Below are positions 13,623-22,894 of a stretch of 24,288 nucleotides of DNA, one piece after another. The translations under genes were made by a program, and so were the position numbers. The stretch is taken from NCBI GenBank assembly GCA_002390455.1, contig DGPN01000029.1, forward strand, positions 1 to 24,288, written 5' to 3'. The notes below the pieces were generated by a model. That model was not told where the DNA came from and ran no database searches. It saw only the letters and a list, made by a program, of their open reading frames with translations. Within the stretch, counting starts at the first letter, position 1; each line of letters starts with the position of its first letter. Source of the stretch: Flavobacteriaceae bacterium UBA4439 (lineage in GTDB: Bacteria > Bacteroidota > Bacteroidia > Flavobacteriales > Flavobacteriaceae).

Positions 13623-16406
13623 ATGGAGCATATTCTTGATTTAGACACCAAAAAATACATCATCATTAAGGGAGCTCAACTCCACAATCTTAAAAATGTT
13701 GATGCTGTATTCCCAAGAAATCAATTGACAGTAGTTACCGGTTTGTCTGGATCCGGAAAGTCTTCTTTGGTTTTTGATACTTTGTATGCTGAGGGTCAAC
13801 GTCGTTATGTAGAAAGTCTTTCCTCCTATGCCAGGCAGTTTATGGGGAAACTCAACAAACCAAAGGTAGATGAAATCAAAGGCATTGCTCCTGCCATTGC
13901 TGTTGAACAAAAAATTTCTTCCTCCAATCCTCGCTCAACGGTTGGCACCAAAACAGAAATTTATGATTATTTGAGATTGCTCTTTGCCAGAATAGGAAGA
14001 ACCTTCTCTCCTATTTCGGGTAAACAAGTCAAAAGCGATAGCGTAAAAGACGTGTTAGAATGCCTCAAAAACGACTATTCAGATGGAGACAAACTCCTCC
14101 TACTCGCTCCCATTGATCACAGCTCAGAAAACAAAGACGATCGCCTTGGTATTCTAAAACAACAGGGGTTTGCAAGAATATTCATCAATGGGGAAGTACT
14201 TCGCATAGAGGAGTTAACTCAAGCACCTAAAGAAAAATATGATCTCGTTGTGGATCGTATCATTGTTCGCCATGAAGAAGATTTCTATCAGCGGGTAGCC
14301 GATGCCATAGAAATTGCATTTTATGAAGGCAAAGGAAGCTGCTCTCTTTGGTCATTAAACCAGAAAAAAAGGGTTGCTTTTTCCAATCGATTTGAATTGG
14401 ATGGGATTTCTTTTGTTACTCCAAATATTCACTTTTTTAGTTTTAATAATCCTTTTGGGGCTTGTAAGAAATGTGAGGGATTTGGAGATATCATTGGAAT
14501 CGACAAAGAATTGGTGATTCCCGATACCAGTCGTTCTATTTTCGAAGATGCCATTGCTCCTTGGCGAGGAGCTGGAATGCGGAAGTTTCAAAATCAGCTC
14601 ATTGAAAATGCCTATAAATTCGATTTCCCCATACACAAACCCTACTACCAACTCAGTGAAAGTGACGTCACTACCCTTTGGGAAGGGAATTCCTACTTTA
14701 CGGGAATCCATAAGTTTTTTAAAAAAATAGAGGCCAAAAACTACAAAATACAAAACCGTGTACTGCTATCCCGCTACAGGGGGAAAACTTCCTGCCATGA
14801 GTGCAATGGCTCGCGACTGAGAAAAGACACCGACAATGTTAAAGTCGGGGGTGAAACTTTGTCCAAACTCCTTCATCTGCCCATGGACGAATTGGGTGTG
14901 TTTTTTGACCAGCTCCAATTGGAGGTTTATGACAAAAGCGTATCGGAACGGATACTAAAGGAGATAAAATCAAGAATTCAATTCATCAAAGACGTGGGTT
15001 TAGGATACCTCAATCTGAATAGAAAAGCCAATACGCTATCTGGAGGAGAATCCCAACGCATCAATTTGGCGACCTCTCTAGGCAGTGCCCTAGTAGGGTC
15101 GATGTATATACTGGATGAACCCTCCATTGGACTCCATCCTCGAGACAATGAGCGTTTGATTATGGTCTTAAAAAAGCTTAGAGATATTGGTAATACTGTA
15201 ATTGTCGTAGAGCACGATGAGGAAATCATGAATGCCGCCGATAAGATTATTGACATGGGGCCTGAGGCAGGCAGTTATGGAGGTGAAATAGTCGCAGAGG
15301 GAAATATGGAGGACATTTGGCAATCAGAAAGTCTAACCGCAAAATACCTTCGCAACGAAATGTTCATTCAGATCCCTTTCAGACGTAGAAAAAGTCGCCA
15401 AAAGATATCATTGAACGGGAGTAGAGAAAATAACCTGAAAAACATTGATGTAAGCTTTCCTTTGGGCTGTATGACAGTCGTAACTGGGGTTTCCGGAAGT
15501 GGAAAGTCAACTTTAGTAAAAAAAATACTCTATCCTGCTCTCCAGCGGGAGAAGGGGGTTTTCAATAACAAACCAGGACAATTCGATAACATCAAAGCCC
15601 CTTTTGAGAAAATAAACAGCATAGAATTTGTAGATCAAAACCCCATTGGAAGATCATCCCGATCCAATCCCGTAACCTACATCAAAGCCTATGACGAAAT
15701 CAGAAATTTATTTGCAAAACAAACTTTGGCTAAAAACCGTGGATATCAAGCCAAACATTTTTCCTTTAATGTCGATGGTGGACGCTGTGATCACTGTAAA
15801 GGGGATGGGAATACTACCATCGAAATGCAATTCATGGCCGATGTTGTCTTACAATGTGAGCACTGCAAGGGAAAACGATTTAAAAGGGAAGTTTTGGAAG
15901 TCGAGTTTAAGGGCTTATCCTTAGATCAATTACTTGAAATGAGTGTGGACGACGCCATTGACTTCTTTGAAAAAGAAAATCAAACCAAAATGGTTCAAAA
16001 ACTCAAACCCCTTCAAGAAGTAGGTTTGGGATACGTAGCACTGGGACAACCCTCCACTACTCTCTCCGGAGGTGAGGCGCAGAGAATAAAGCTGGCCTCG
16101 TTTATTGGGAGAGGAACTACTCATGACAAGATTGTTTTTATTTTTGACGAACCCACTACTGGTCTTCATTTTCACGACATCAACAAACTGTTGCGTTCCT
16201 TCAATGCCCTAATCGATCAGGGTCATACGGTTATTGTCGTAGAACACAATTTGGATTTGATCAAATGTGCTGATCACCTCATTGATCTCGGTCCTGAAGG
16301 TGGAAAAAATGGAGGATCACTACTAGCCATGGGAACCCCAGAGGAAGTGGCCAAAATCAAAGATTCTTATACAGGCCAATATCTTAAGGAAAAGCTTGGG
16401 AATTAA
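13623..16406 (+). CDS. uvrA: UvrA paralogue (excinuclease ABC subunit A) with a degenerate first zinc finger
   Basis: UvrA is the damage-recognition ATPase of nucleotide-excision repair. The 927 residues hold two ABC modules: Walker A GLSGSGKSS at 40-48 and GVSGSGKST at 622-630, and signatures LSGGESQR and LSGGEAQR each followed by a Walker B (ILDEPS, IFDEPT). The UvrA-specific zinc module is intact in the second half: C722-x2-C725-x19-C745-x2-C748. In the first half only C281-x2-C284 (GACKKCEGFG) remains, and the partner cysteines expected near 258 and 261 are Glu and Gly. From memory Bacteroidota often encode two UvrA proteins, and this matches the second type. Its TTAA end is shared with the convergent flippase stop. 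Confidence 0.94.
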   Translation: MEHILDLDTKKYIIIKGAQLHNLKNVDAVFPRNQLTVVTGLSGSGKSSLVFDTLYAEGQRRYVESLSSYARQFMGKLNKPKVDEIKGIAPAIAVEQKISSSNPRSTVGTKTEIYDYLRLLFARIGRTFSPISGKQVKSDSVKDVLECLKNDYSDGDKLLLLAPIDHSSENKDDRLGILKQQGFARIFINGEVLRIEELTQAPKEKYDLVVDRIIVRHEEDFYQRVADAIEIAFYEGKGSCSLWSLNQKKRVAFSNRFELDGISFVTPNIHFFSFNNPFGACKKCEGFGDIIGIDKELVIPDTSRSIFEDAIAPWRGAGMRKFQNQLIENAYKFDFPIHKPYYQLSESDVTTLWEGNSYFTGIHKFFKKIEAKNYKIQNRVLLSRYRGKTSCHECNGSRLRKDTDNVKVGGETLSKLLHLPMDELGVFFDQLQLEVYDKSVSERILKEIKSRIQFIKDVGLGYLNLNRKANTLSGGESQRINLATSLGSALVGSMYILDEPSIGLHPRDNERLIMVLKKLRDIGNTVIVVEHDEEIMNAADKIIDMGPEAGSYGGEIVAEGNMEDIWQSESLTAKYLRNEMFIQIPFRRRKSRQKISLNGSRENNLKNIDVSFPLGCMTVVTGVSGSGKSTLVKKILYPALQREKGVFNNKPGQFDNIKAPFEKINSIEFVDQNPIGRSSRSNPVTYIKAYDEIRNLFAKQTLAKNRGYQAKHFSFNVDGGRCDHCKGDGNTTIEMQFMADVVLQCEHCKGKRFKREVLEVEFKGLSLDQLLEMSVDDAIDFFEKENQTKMVQKLKPLQEVGLGYVALGQPSTTLSGGEAQRIKLASFIGRGTTHDKIVFIFDEPTTGLHFHDINKLLRSFNALIDQGHTVIVVEHNLDLIKCADHLIDLGPEGGKNGGSLLAMGTPEEVAKIKDSYTGQYLKEKLGN

Positions 16407-17872
16407 CCTCTTTTGATAAAAGGTAAAATTTTACTAAAAAACTGTTGCAGATCTATCGTTAGTTTAAGTAAATAAGCCAATAGGGAGAAAGCCGCTGTAA
16501 TGAGGACTGACCTTAATACCAAAGACACAAAAGGATCAAACTCAAATGAGATTTCAGAAATGGTTAGGTAGAGTATAAGAATGATTCCCAAAGTAAGAAA
16601 GGTTTTTTTGCTGTAAGGATTGATTTTAAATCTAAGCTGCACCAATAAGATTTTTAAAAAATTAATCAATACAATAACCATTAGAGTCGCATAAGCCGCG
16701 CCAATAATGCCATACCACTGGATAAGGTAAAGATTGAGTACAACCGCCAATACAGCAGAGGTAGTTGAAAACCAAAACACATAAGCATAGTATTTTGAAT
16801 TGGTAATGATGTTGTTCAAACAACCCAAAGACATGGTAAACAATTTGCCTATGGACACGATGAACACCACTTCCAGTGCCACGGTATAATCTCCCAAATT
16901 GACCCAAGCGTAAAAGTCATTCAAATTTAAATTAATCAGTAAAAAAAGTAATCCTGAAATCAACAATAAGTTGTTTGCACTTTTTTTCAGCAATTTGAGT
17001 AAGGTTGGATCATCCTCATCATTCAGGGCTTTGGCCACAAGCGGGCTAATGATTTGAAACATGGCCCTGCCTGGGAACTCAATGACTGCAGCAATGAAGA
17101 TAGCTACACTATAATAAGCCACATTCTCAACGGTTAATATGTTGGAAATCATTGACTTGTCAATATCCAAAATCAAGCTTGCGGCTGTACCTGACATAAA
17201 AATCAACAGGCTGTATCGTAAAATAGATTTAAACTGAAGCGGAAGAGCAAAAGAAAATTTAGGGGTGTATTTGATTAAACTGTAAACCACTACTAAAAGT
17301 AATCTGAGATAATAACCCAAGATCAAAGCCATGATAAATCCATCAAGGTCTAATCCTCCAAAAGCATAGATCAGCAGTAAAGTGAAAATCAAAGCCCTCG
17401 GAAAGAACTCTTTTAAAAAATTTCCAAAAACAGAATACAATTGAATCCTAAGCCAATTGTAAAAAACTTCAAATAATGCTGTAGAAAAGGCAACGGCCAA
17501 AATCAAATAGGCATACTTACCCATCTCTTCATTTTCGGTGGCGATGAAATCAGTGATTTGATGATGGAAAAAAAAAGTAATTATCAAAAGGATGATAAAA
17601 ACGATAAGTGGGAATAAAAGAGAGAAACTCAATAGCTTGTCTTTTTCCTCCTTGGTCTCACAACTACTGAAGAATTTGATGACAGCATGTTGAACTCCAA
17701 AAGAAATAAACGGCTGAACCAAATTTGACAAAGCCAACAATGCCACTACCAACCCCTGAAGTGAACTTCCCATGTAAGTGGGATATAGATAGACTGTATT
17801 GAATGCACCAATAAGAAAGGCCAGTGCAATGCTGACGCTATTATAAAACGATTGTTTTGCAATAATTCCCAT
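16403..17872 (-). CDS. Oligosaccharide flippase-like membrane protein (MOP superfamily)
   Basis: This very hydrophobic 489-residue protein has roughly 12-14 membrane helices and only short loops, as in Wzx/MurJ-type polysaccharide flippases. The N-terminus (residues about 1-60, MGIIAKQSFYNSVSIALAFLIG...) and the conserved middle helices with small polar residues fit the polysaccharide-synthesis/flippase families (Pfam PF01943 or PF13440). It would move a lipid-linked sugar across the inner membrane. It follows the YfhO-like gene after 11 nt and is the last gene of that unit. Its stop overlaps that of uvrA by 4 bp. The exact cargo cannot be read from the sequence. Confidence 0.85.
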   Translation of the reverse strand: MGIIAKQSFYNSVSIALAFLIGAFNTVYLYPTYMGSSLQGLVVALLALSNLVQPFISFGVQHAVIKFFSSCETKEEKDKLLSFSLLFPLIVFIILLIITFFFHHQITDFIATENEEMGKYAYLILAVAFSTALFEVFYNWLRIQLYSVFGNFLKEFFPRALIFTLLLIYAFGGLDLDGFIMALILGYYLRLLLVVVYSLIKYTPKFSFALPLQFKSILRYSLLIFMSGTAASLILDIDKSMISNILTVENVAYYSVAIFIAAVIEFPGRAMFQIISPLVAKALNDEDDPTLLKLLKKSANNLLLISGLLFLLINLNLNDFYAWVNLGDYTVALEVVFIVSIGKLFTMSLGCLNNIITNSKYYAYVFWFSTTSAVLAVVLNLYLIQWYGIIGAAYATLMVIVLINFLKILLVQLRFKINPYSKKTFLTLGIILILYLTISEISFEFDPFVSLVLRSVLITAAFSLLAYLLKLTIDLQQFFSKILPFIKRG

Positions 17873-17883
17873 GGTTGTGGAAG

Positions 17884-20313
17884 TTAGTTAGATTTTTCTT
17901 TAAATCTCTGGTATCCAAAAAAGGACACTATGGAAATTAACACCAATAAAGTAAAGAGTCGGATCGTTCCAGCCAATCGAACTACTGGAGGATCAAAAGT
18001 AAATTCGATGAAGTGTTTTCCTGAGGGAACCCTTAGGCCTCTCAATACATAGTTGATTGGAAAAACACTTGCCTCTTGATTGTCAATGCTAACGCTCCAT
18101 CCATGGGGATAATACATTTCTGAGAAGACCAACAACTGCTCCTCTCTGGCTTCATATTCGTATTTTAGCTTGGTGGGATGATTGTTAATCATTTCAATTT
18201 TATCCAACTGTCGGGCATCATATTTGACGGGCATATCGGCAGGAAACTCTGATTTCAAGACAACCGCTTGTTTGGAAAAATCAATGCGCTTCATAGACTC
18301 AAGTACCCCATCGGCGGTGTCTGAAATCAAAATTGAATCGATCGCCCAAGCGACTCCCAAAACGTTAGGATTTTTGATCAGGTTTTGTTCGTTATCCTGC
18401 TGAATCAAAAGATATTTTACGTTGAGCATATCCATCACTCCTGCAATTTGGTGGGTGCTGAAAAAGTCGTACAACTCTTCGAATCGCCTTGGTTTGGCAC
18501 CGTGGTATCCTCCAATTGCATTGTGAAAGAAGGAGGTTCTGGCTCCAGAGAGTTTTAATCCCGGTTCATAAACCCTAAATCGACTCGTATCGGCTTTAAT
18601 CTCTTGGTCTCCTTTTTGGGCGGTAAACAGATTTTTCATTTGTCTGGGACGTACAAACATATCTCGATCAATATAACGTTGAGATACACCTATCAAATCA
18701 CTGAGCATCAGTCCAATCAAAACAATCAAAGACAGGTTTTTGGAAACCTTTCCTTTGCTGAAATAGAAAATCAACGAAAATATCACCACACAATAAACAA
18801 TAGCCCTGATCAAATCGTAATCGAAAATTGATTTGCGGGCAGTAATGATTTGATCCATCAGAACTGACCCGTAGGCCTCTCTGAGGTAGGCATCCATTGC
18901 ACCAGAAAAATCAAAGACACCTTTGGAGAGCAACAATATCAATAGGATAAACACAAAACCAATGGCTGGTTTTAATAGTTTTTTAAAATCTGTTTCTTCT
19001 GGTTTTTGAAACAAACGATACAAGCCCAAACAAGCTAAAACAGGGAAACAAAACTCCAATATCACCTGAATAGAACTCACGGCTCTAAATTTGTTATAAA
19101 ATGGAAAATAATCGATAAAAAATTCCGTCAGTAAGGGAAGGTTTTTTCCCCATGAAAGCAATAGTGAAAGAATGATTCCTGCCAGCAGTCCATTCCGCAA
19201 TCGGCCTTTGACAATAAACAAAGCCAAAAAAGCCATAAATATTACAGTGACCCCCACATAGGCGGGGGCTTCGAGTATCGGCTGACTTCCCCAGTAAGTG
19301 GGAACATTTGAAACAAAACTTTTGGCTTGAGATCGACCCAATCCGTTCTGGATCAAAAATTCATAGAGTTCGGAATTTTCTCCCAAATTTTCTGAGGAAC
19401 CTCCCCCCTGGATTCTGGGTGCCAACAGGTTAAAACTCTCAAAAATCCCATAACTGAATTGAGTGATGTAGTCTGTACTGAGTCCTCCCGTTTTTTCTTT
19501 AACGCTTCCATCGGGATTTTGAGTCAACTCTGTTTTTCCACGGGTACTGAATTGGGTATACTCTGCTGTCGCCATGAGTGGTGGAGCATTAAGCCCCAAG
19601 GCCAATACCCCAGCCAATACAAGGAGTAGGGACTGACGTAAAAAATTGGGGTGGGTTTTGGTTTTCAGAGAATGGATTCCATAAACAATTCCAATGACGA
19701 GCATCAAAAGAAGCATATAATAGGTCATTTGGTAATGATTGGCCCGAATCTGCATAGAAAGGGCGAAAACTGTTAGGAGAAAACCCCTACTGCGTTGATC
19801 GTGAAGGATCATATACATTCCTCCAATAACCAATGGCATATAGGCCAGTGCCTGAGCTTTAGTATTGTGACCAACCTGTAAGATAATCAACAAATAGGTA
19901 GATAGACCGTATGCAAAAGCACCAAAAACAGCAATGGGGATGGGCATTTTAATGATCAATAAAAAAAGGTAGGCGCTTAGAAGATAGAGAAACAAAATCT
20001 CAGCAGGTTGCGGGATCAACTGAAAAAGTTTGTGGATAGGGGTCAAAAAATCATAAGGGTATCGGGCACCCAACTGATAAGTAGGCATCCCACCAAAAGC
20101 ATTGTCAATCCAATAAATTTCTTCATCACTATTTTCTCTATACTCCTGAATCTGTCTTGACATTCCAGTGTATTGTCTGATATCGGATTGAATTAATTTT
20201 TTACCCGACAAAACAGGATGAAAAAACAAAACAGAAAATATACCAAAACCACTTATAAGCATAAGGTGCTTTAGGTTTTGTTTGTTGAAAAACTGCTCAA
20301 TCAATTTCTTCAT
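17884..20313 (-). CDS. YfhO-family polytopic membrane protein
   Basis: The 809-residue protein has about a dozen membrane helices spread over residues 15-560, a large extracytoplasmic C-terminal region (about 570-780), and a last membrane helix near the end, before a basic tail. The early loop contains QSDIRQY (42-48) and YWIDNAFGGMPTYQ (67-80), which resemble the acidic catalytic loop of GT-C glycosyltransferases and match the YfhO family (PF09586). Bacillus and Listeria relatives glycosylate teichoic acids; in Bacteroidota the target is unknown. Its start overlaps the end of the DUF4834 gene by 17 bp, and the flippase gene follows after 11 nt, so an export and modification role in the envelope is likely. 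Confidence 0.87.
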   Translation of the reverse strand: MKKLIEQFFNKQNLKHLMLISGFGIFSVLFFHPVLSGKKLIQSDIRQYTGMSRQIQEYRENSDEEIYWIDNAFGGMPTYQLGARYPYDFLTPIHKLFQLIPQPAEILFLYLLSAYLFLLIIKMPIPIAVFGAFAYGLSTYLLIILQVGHNTKAQALAYMPLVIGGMYMILHDQRSRGFLLTVFALSMQIRANHYQMTYYMLLLMLVIGIVYGIHSLKTKTHPNFLRQSLLLVLAGVLALGLNAPPLMATAEYTQFSTRGKTELTQNPDGSVKEKTGGLSTDYITQFSYGIFESFNLLAPRIQGGGSSENLGENSELYEFLIQNGLGRSQAKSFVSNVPTYWGSQPILEAPAYVGVTVIFMAFLALFIVKGRLRNGLLAGIILSLLLSWGKNLPLLTEFFIDYFPFYNKFRAVSSIQVILEFCFPVLACLGLYRLFQKPEETDFKKLLKPAIGFVFILLILLLSKGVFDFSGAMDAYLREAYGSVLMDQIITARKSIFDYDLIRAIVYCVVIFSLIFYFSKGKVSKNLSLIVLIGLMLSDLIGVSQRYIDRDMFVRPRQMKNLFTAQKGDQEIKADTSRFRVYEPGLKLSGARTSFFHNAIGGYHGAKPRRFEELYDFFSTHQIAGVMDMLNVKYLLIQQDNEQNLIKNPNVLGVAWAIDSILISDTADGVLESMKRIDFSKQAVVLKSEFPADMPVKYDARQLDKIEMINNHPTKLKYEYEAREEQLLVFSEMYYPHGWSVSIDNQEASVFPINYVLRGLRVPSGKHFIEFTFDPPVVRLAGTIRLFTLLVLISIVSFFGYQRFKEKSN

Positions 20314-20509
20314 AGTCTATGTATTCTCCCATTTCTTTTTTAGATTTTTTGGTCTCTTTATTGGGAGTAGAAGAGGATGAATCAGCGTCAAAATGCTGCA
20401 TTTTTTTGGAGAGTCTATGTATTAAATATTTCACAATAAATGGAGAGATAAATCTCAAGAGATAGACGATTCCCGTCAAAATCAAAAAAAACTTAAGCAG
20501 TCCGACCAC
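20297..20509 (-). CDS. DUF4834-family small membrane protein, GTG start
   Basis: The 70-residue protein has one or two helices in the first 30 residues (LLKFFLILTGIVYLLRFISP) and a charged, serine- and lysine-rich tail ending in GEYIDYEEID. This arrangement, with the acidic YIDYEEI end, is what I know as DUF4834 in Bacteroidota. It has no ATG in frame near the N-terminus; GTG at 20509 is the best start, and a stop lies eight codons upstream. It is the first gene of the DUF4834-YfhO-flippase unit and overlaps YfhO by 17 bp, which suggests coupled translation and perhaps a small accessory subunit role. A -7 element is 22 nt upstream. Confidence 0.78.
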   Translation of the reverse strand: MVGLLKFFLILTGIVYLLRFISPFIVKYLIHRLSKKMQHFDADSSSSTPNKETKKSKKEMGEYIDYEEID

Positions 20510-20531
20510 AACAATTAGATTAAGTACAGTT

Positions 20532-20539
20532 CAAAAGTA
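20532..20539 (-). promoter_or_regulatory. -7 element upstream of the DUF4834-YfhO-flippase unit
   Basis: On the minus strand TACTTTTG is a perfect TAnnTTTG and ends 22 nt before the GTG start. No TTG lies 17-23 bp upstream, so the -33 part is not seen. The rest of the 114-bp gap up to the divergent gene at 20624 holds nothing else I can support. Confidence 0.42.
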
Positions 20540-20623
20540 ATTAAAACTTATGACTAATTTGAGGTTTTTGGAGGGGGGTAAGTCTTTAAAATAAAATATG
20601 ATTTATCTTGCAAAAAAAAATAA

Positions 20624-21667
20624 ATGCTTAGGGGCTTAGGACTCTTTTTTCTTTTTTTACCAAGTGTGATTCATGCACAGTATACTGACCAAATCAATTC
20701 CAACCGACCTGGCGCCTCTATTGGTGCCTTTGCTGTAGGAAAAGGAATTGTTCAGTTTGAGGGTGGTTTTGAATACAGAAAATTCAAGCATCAAGCTTAC
20801 AACAATTCTACTCTTGAAGGATCTATCGCCTTCCTCTCTGTACGATGGGGATTTTTATCAGAACGATTGGAACTTACCTATCAAGGGGCTTTTATGTTTG
20901 ACAAATTGACCAATAAAATATCAAGTCAAGACTTTGTCTTTAAAAGAAAAGGGTTTCTTCAGAATTTTTTGGGAATCAAATATTTGATATACGATCCCTT
21001 TAAAAAGGAAGAGAAAATAAACATGTACAGTTGGAAAGCCAACAATGGATTTAAAATAAAACACTTGATACCAGCAGTGTCACTTACCGCTGGAGCAAAT
21101 TTTATTTTTGATCAAAATCACCCCTACCCTTATGGTGATGTTTTCGACTTGTTCTATCGGCCTATTTTCTATCAAAATTTGGGAATACCCACCGAAAAAG
21201 AACCCTTTTTGTCTCTTAGAGGAGTTTTGGCCACTCAATCCCATTTTTTAGACCGTTGGGTCTTTGTAACCAACTTTATTTACGACCGTTATTTGACCGA
21301 ACAAGCCGCTAGAAGCTATATCCTTACCCTTACCCATACCTTTCACCCCTTGTGGTCGGTATACCTAGAAAACGAGGGAATAAATAGCGAACGATACAAG
21401 GATATCATTTTTAGAACTGGAGCTGCCTATCTTTTTTCAAACAATATACAGATAGAGAGTTCAATAGGGGTTAACACCAACACCAAACCCAGTTCACTAT
21501 TCGTTAATTTAGGAGTTTCCTATCGATTGAACTTCCACAAAGATTTTAAAAGTGCGGCTGAAATCGAGTATGAAGAATCTATGAAGGAAGAAAAACAATT
21601 GAAAAAAACGATGAAGAAAAACAATAAAGCAGAAAAGAAAAGAGCTCGTAAGGCCAAAAGGAATTGA
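20624..21667 (+). CDS. Outer-membrane beta-barrel, transporter-like (PF13557 type)
   Basis: The 347-residue precursor has a signal peptide (MLRGLGLFFLFLPSVIHA, cut probably before QYTDQ). The mature start, INSNRPGASIGAFAVGKGIVQFEGG, fits the flavobacterial proteins grouped with the MetA-pathway/phenol-degradation outer-membrane family (PF13557), which are predicted beta-barrels. The body alternates aromatic and polar residues in short strands. The C-terminus departs from this: after SYRLNF a tail of about 35 residues (311-347) is rich in Lys and Glu and looks helical, which would place it in the periplasm. The substrate is unknown. The acetyltransferase gene starts 3 nt after its stop. The family's phenol link is a name, not evidence of function. 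Confidence 0.78.
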   Translation: MLRGLGLFFLFLPSVIHAQYTDQINSNRPGASIGAFAVGKGIVQFEGGFEYRKFKHQAYNNSTLEGSIAFLSVRWGFLSERLELTYQGAFMFDKLTNKISSQDFVFKRKGFLQNFLGIKYLIYDPFKKEEKINMYSWKANNGFKIKHLIPAVSLTAGANFIFDQNHPYPYGDVFDLFYRPIFYQNLGIPTEKEPFLSLRGVLATQSHFLDRWVFVTNFIYDRYLTEQAARSYILTLTHTFHPLWSVYLENEGINSERYKDIIFRTGAAYLFSNNIQIESSIGVNTNTKPSSLFVNLGVSYRLNFHKDFKSAAEIEYEESMKEEKQLKKTMKKNNKAEKKRARKAKRN

Positions 21668-21670
21668 CTT

Positions 21671-22819
21671 ATGAATAATCATATGATTGATGTTGTTGAA
21701 ATAAGCACCAGAAATGACCTCAAAAGGTTTGTGGATTTCTCCTTTAAACTCTATGGCCAAAATCCGAATTGGACGCCCCCCATTATCAAAGAAGAAATTA
21801 ACACTTTGGATCAAACCAAAAATCCCGTTTTTAAAAATGCTAAAGCTCATTATTTTTTGGCCTTTAAAGATGAGGTGATCGTTGGTAGAATTGCAGTGAT
21901 GATCAACTGGATCGAAGTCAAAAAACTTAAAAAGAAAAAAGTTCGTTTTGGATGGTTTGATGTTATAGATGACATCAATGTAACCAAAGCCCTGATGGAC
22001 AAGGTACACGCCATAGGTCTTGAAAATGGAATGGAATTCCTTGAAGGTCCTGTAGGATTTTCCAATATGGATAAAGCGGGAATGCTGGTCAAAGGCTTTG
22101 AGGAAAGCAATACCATGATTACTTGGTACAATGCCCCTTATTACTACGAGCATTTCAAAAAATTGGGTTATAAAGATCTTGCCGTTTGGGTGGAATATGA
22201 AATTACTTTAAAGTCTTTCGAGGAATCACCAGAAAAAATCAAAAAATTTTCAGAATTGATGCTCCAACGCTACAAATTGAAAATTTTGGATTTTAAATCT
22301 AAAAAGCAGATCATTCCTTATGTAGAAAAAATGTTTGTTTTGCTGGAGGAAACCTATGGCAAACTCCAAACATTTGTACCCATACAGAAGGAACAAATAA
22401 AGCAGTACAAAGAAAAATATTTTCGTTATATCCATCCTGAATTTATTAAATGTATTACCGGTAAGGACGATGAGTTGATCGCTTTTTGCATCACCATGCC
22501 TTCTTTTACAAAGGCTTTGAAAAAGGCCAATGGCAAGATGTTTCCATTTGGATTTTTACACCTCTTAAAAGCCTTATATTTTAATTCTAGAGCCTCTTTT
22601 TATCTTATCGGGGTACATCCGAAATTTCAAAACAAAGGGGTAACGGCCATTATCTTCAATGAAATGCAGAAGAGCTTTAACAAGCATGGGTATCATATAG
22701 TGGAAACCAATCCTGAACTAGATGAAAACAGTTCAATCCAGAATTTGTGGAAAAATTATGAGCACCGTCAACACAAAAAGAGGCTAACCGTAACTCAAAA
22801 ATTAAAAAAGGGAGCCTAG
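21671..22819 (+). CDS. GNAT-family N-acetyltransferase-like protein
   Basis: This 382-residue soluble protein is much longer than a single GNAT domain (about 150 residues). The first half has strand-rich stretches HYFLAFKDEVIVGRIAVMIN (residues 56-75), then EGPVGFSNMDKAGMLVKGFE, a segment I know from Bacteroidota acetyltransferase-like proteins. The second half contains the acetyl-CoA-binding-like turn LIGVHPKFQNKGVTAIIF, followed by ETNPELDENSSIQNLWKNYEHRQHKK, typical of the family's end. A tandem or split GNAT fold is likely. The acceptor is unknown. It starts 3 nt after the outer-membrane protein gene, so both are on one transcript. Confidence 0.78.
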   Translation: MNNHMIDVVEISTRNDLKRFVDFSFKLYGQNPNWTPPIIKEEINTLDQTKNPVFKNAKAHYFLAFKDEVIVGRIAVMINWIEVKKLKKKKVRFGWFDVIDDINVTKALMDKVHAIGLENGMEFLEGPVGFSNMDKAGMLVKGFEESNTMITWYNAPYYYEHFKKLGYKDLAVWVEYEITLKSFEESPEKIKKFSELMLQRYKLKILDFKSKKQIIPYVEKMFVLLEETYGKLQTFVPIQKEQIKQYKEKYFRYIHPEFIKCITGKDDELIAFCITMPSFTKALKKANGKMFPFGFLHLLKALYFNSRASFYLIGVHPKFQNKGVTAIIFNEMQKSFNKHGYHIVETNPELDENSSIQNLWKNYEHRQHKKRLTVTQKLKKGA

Positions 22820-22839
22820 ACATAACGTCATAAACTCCC
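22810..22839 (+). terminator. Weak possible hairpin after the acetyltransferase gene
   Basis: GGGAG at the gene's end (22810-22814) pairs with CTCCC at 22835-22839, with a small inner GAC/GTC pairing, followed by an AT-rich stretch that lacks a solid T-run. It could weakly terminate the upstream transcript. The remaining part of the gap before mnmE shows no clear promoter element. Confidence 0.22.
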
Positions 22840-22894
22840 ATAATTGTTTAATTGGTTTATTATTTCGGAAAACAATATACAAAATTTTTAAAAA

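Noticed and set aside
21509..22153. 214-codon open frame on the minus strand opposite the acetyltransferase
   Set aside because: It lies antisense to two clearly real genes, its translation is low-complexity Phe/Ile/His-rich, and it has no promoter or recognisable motif; it is a shadow frame.
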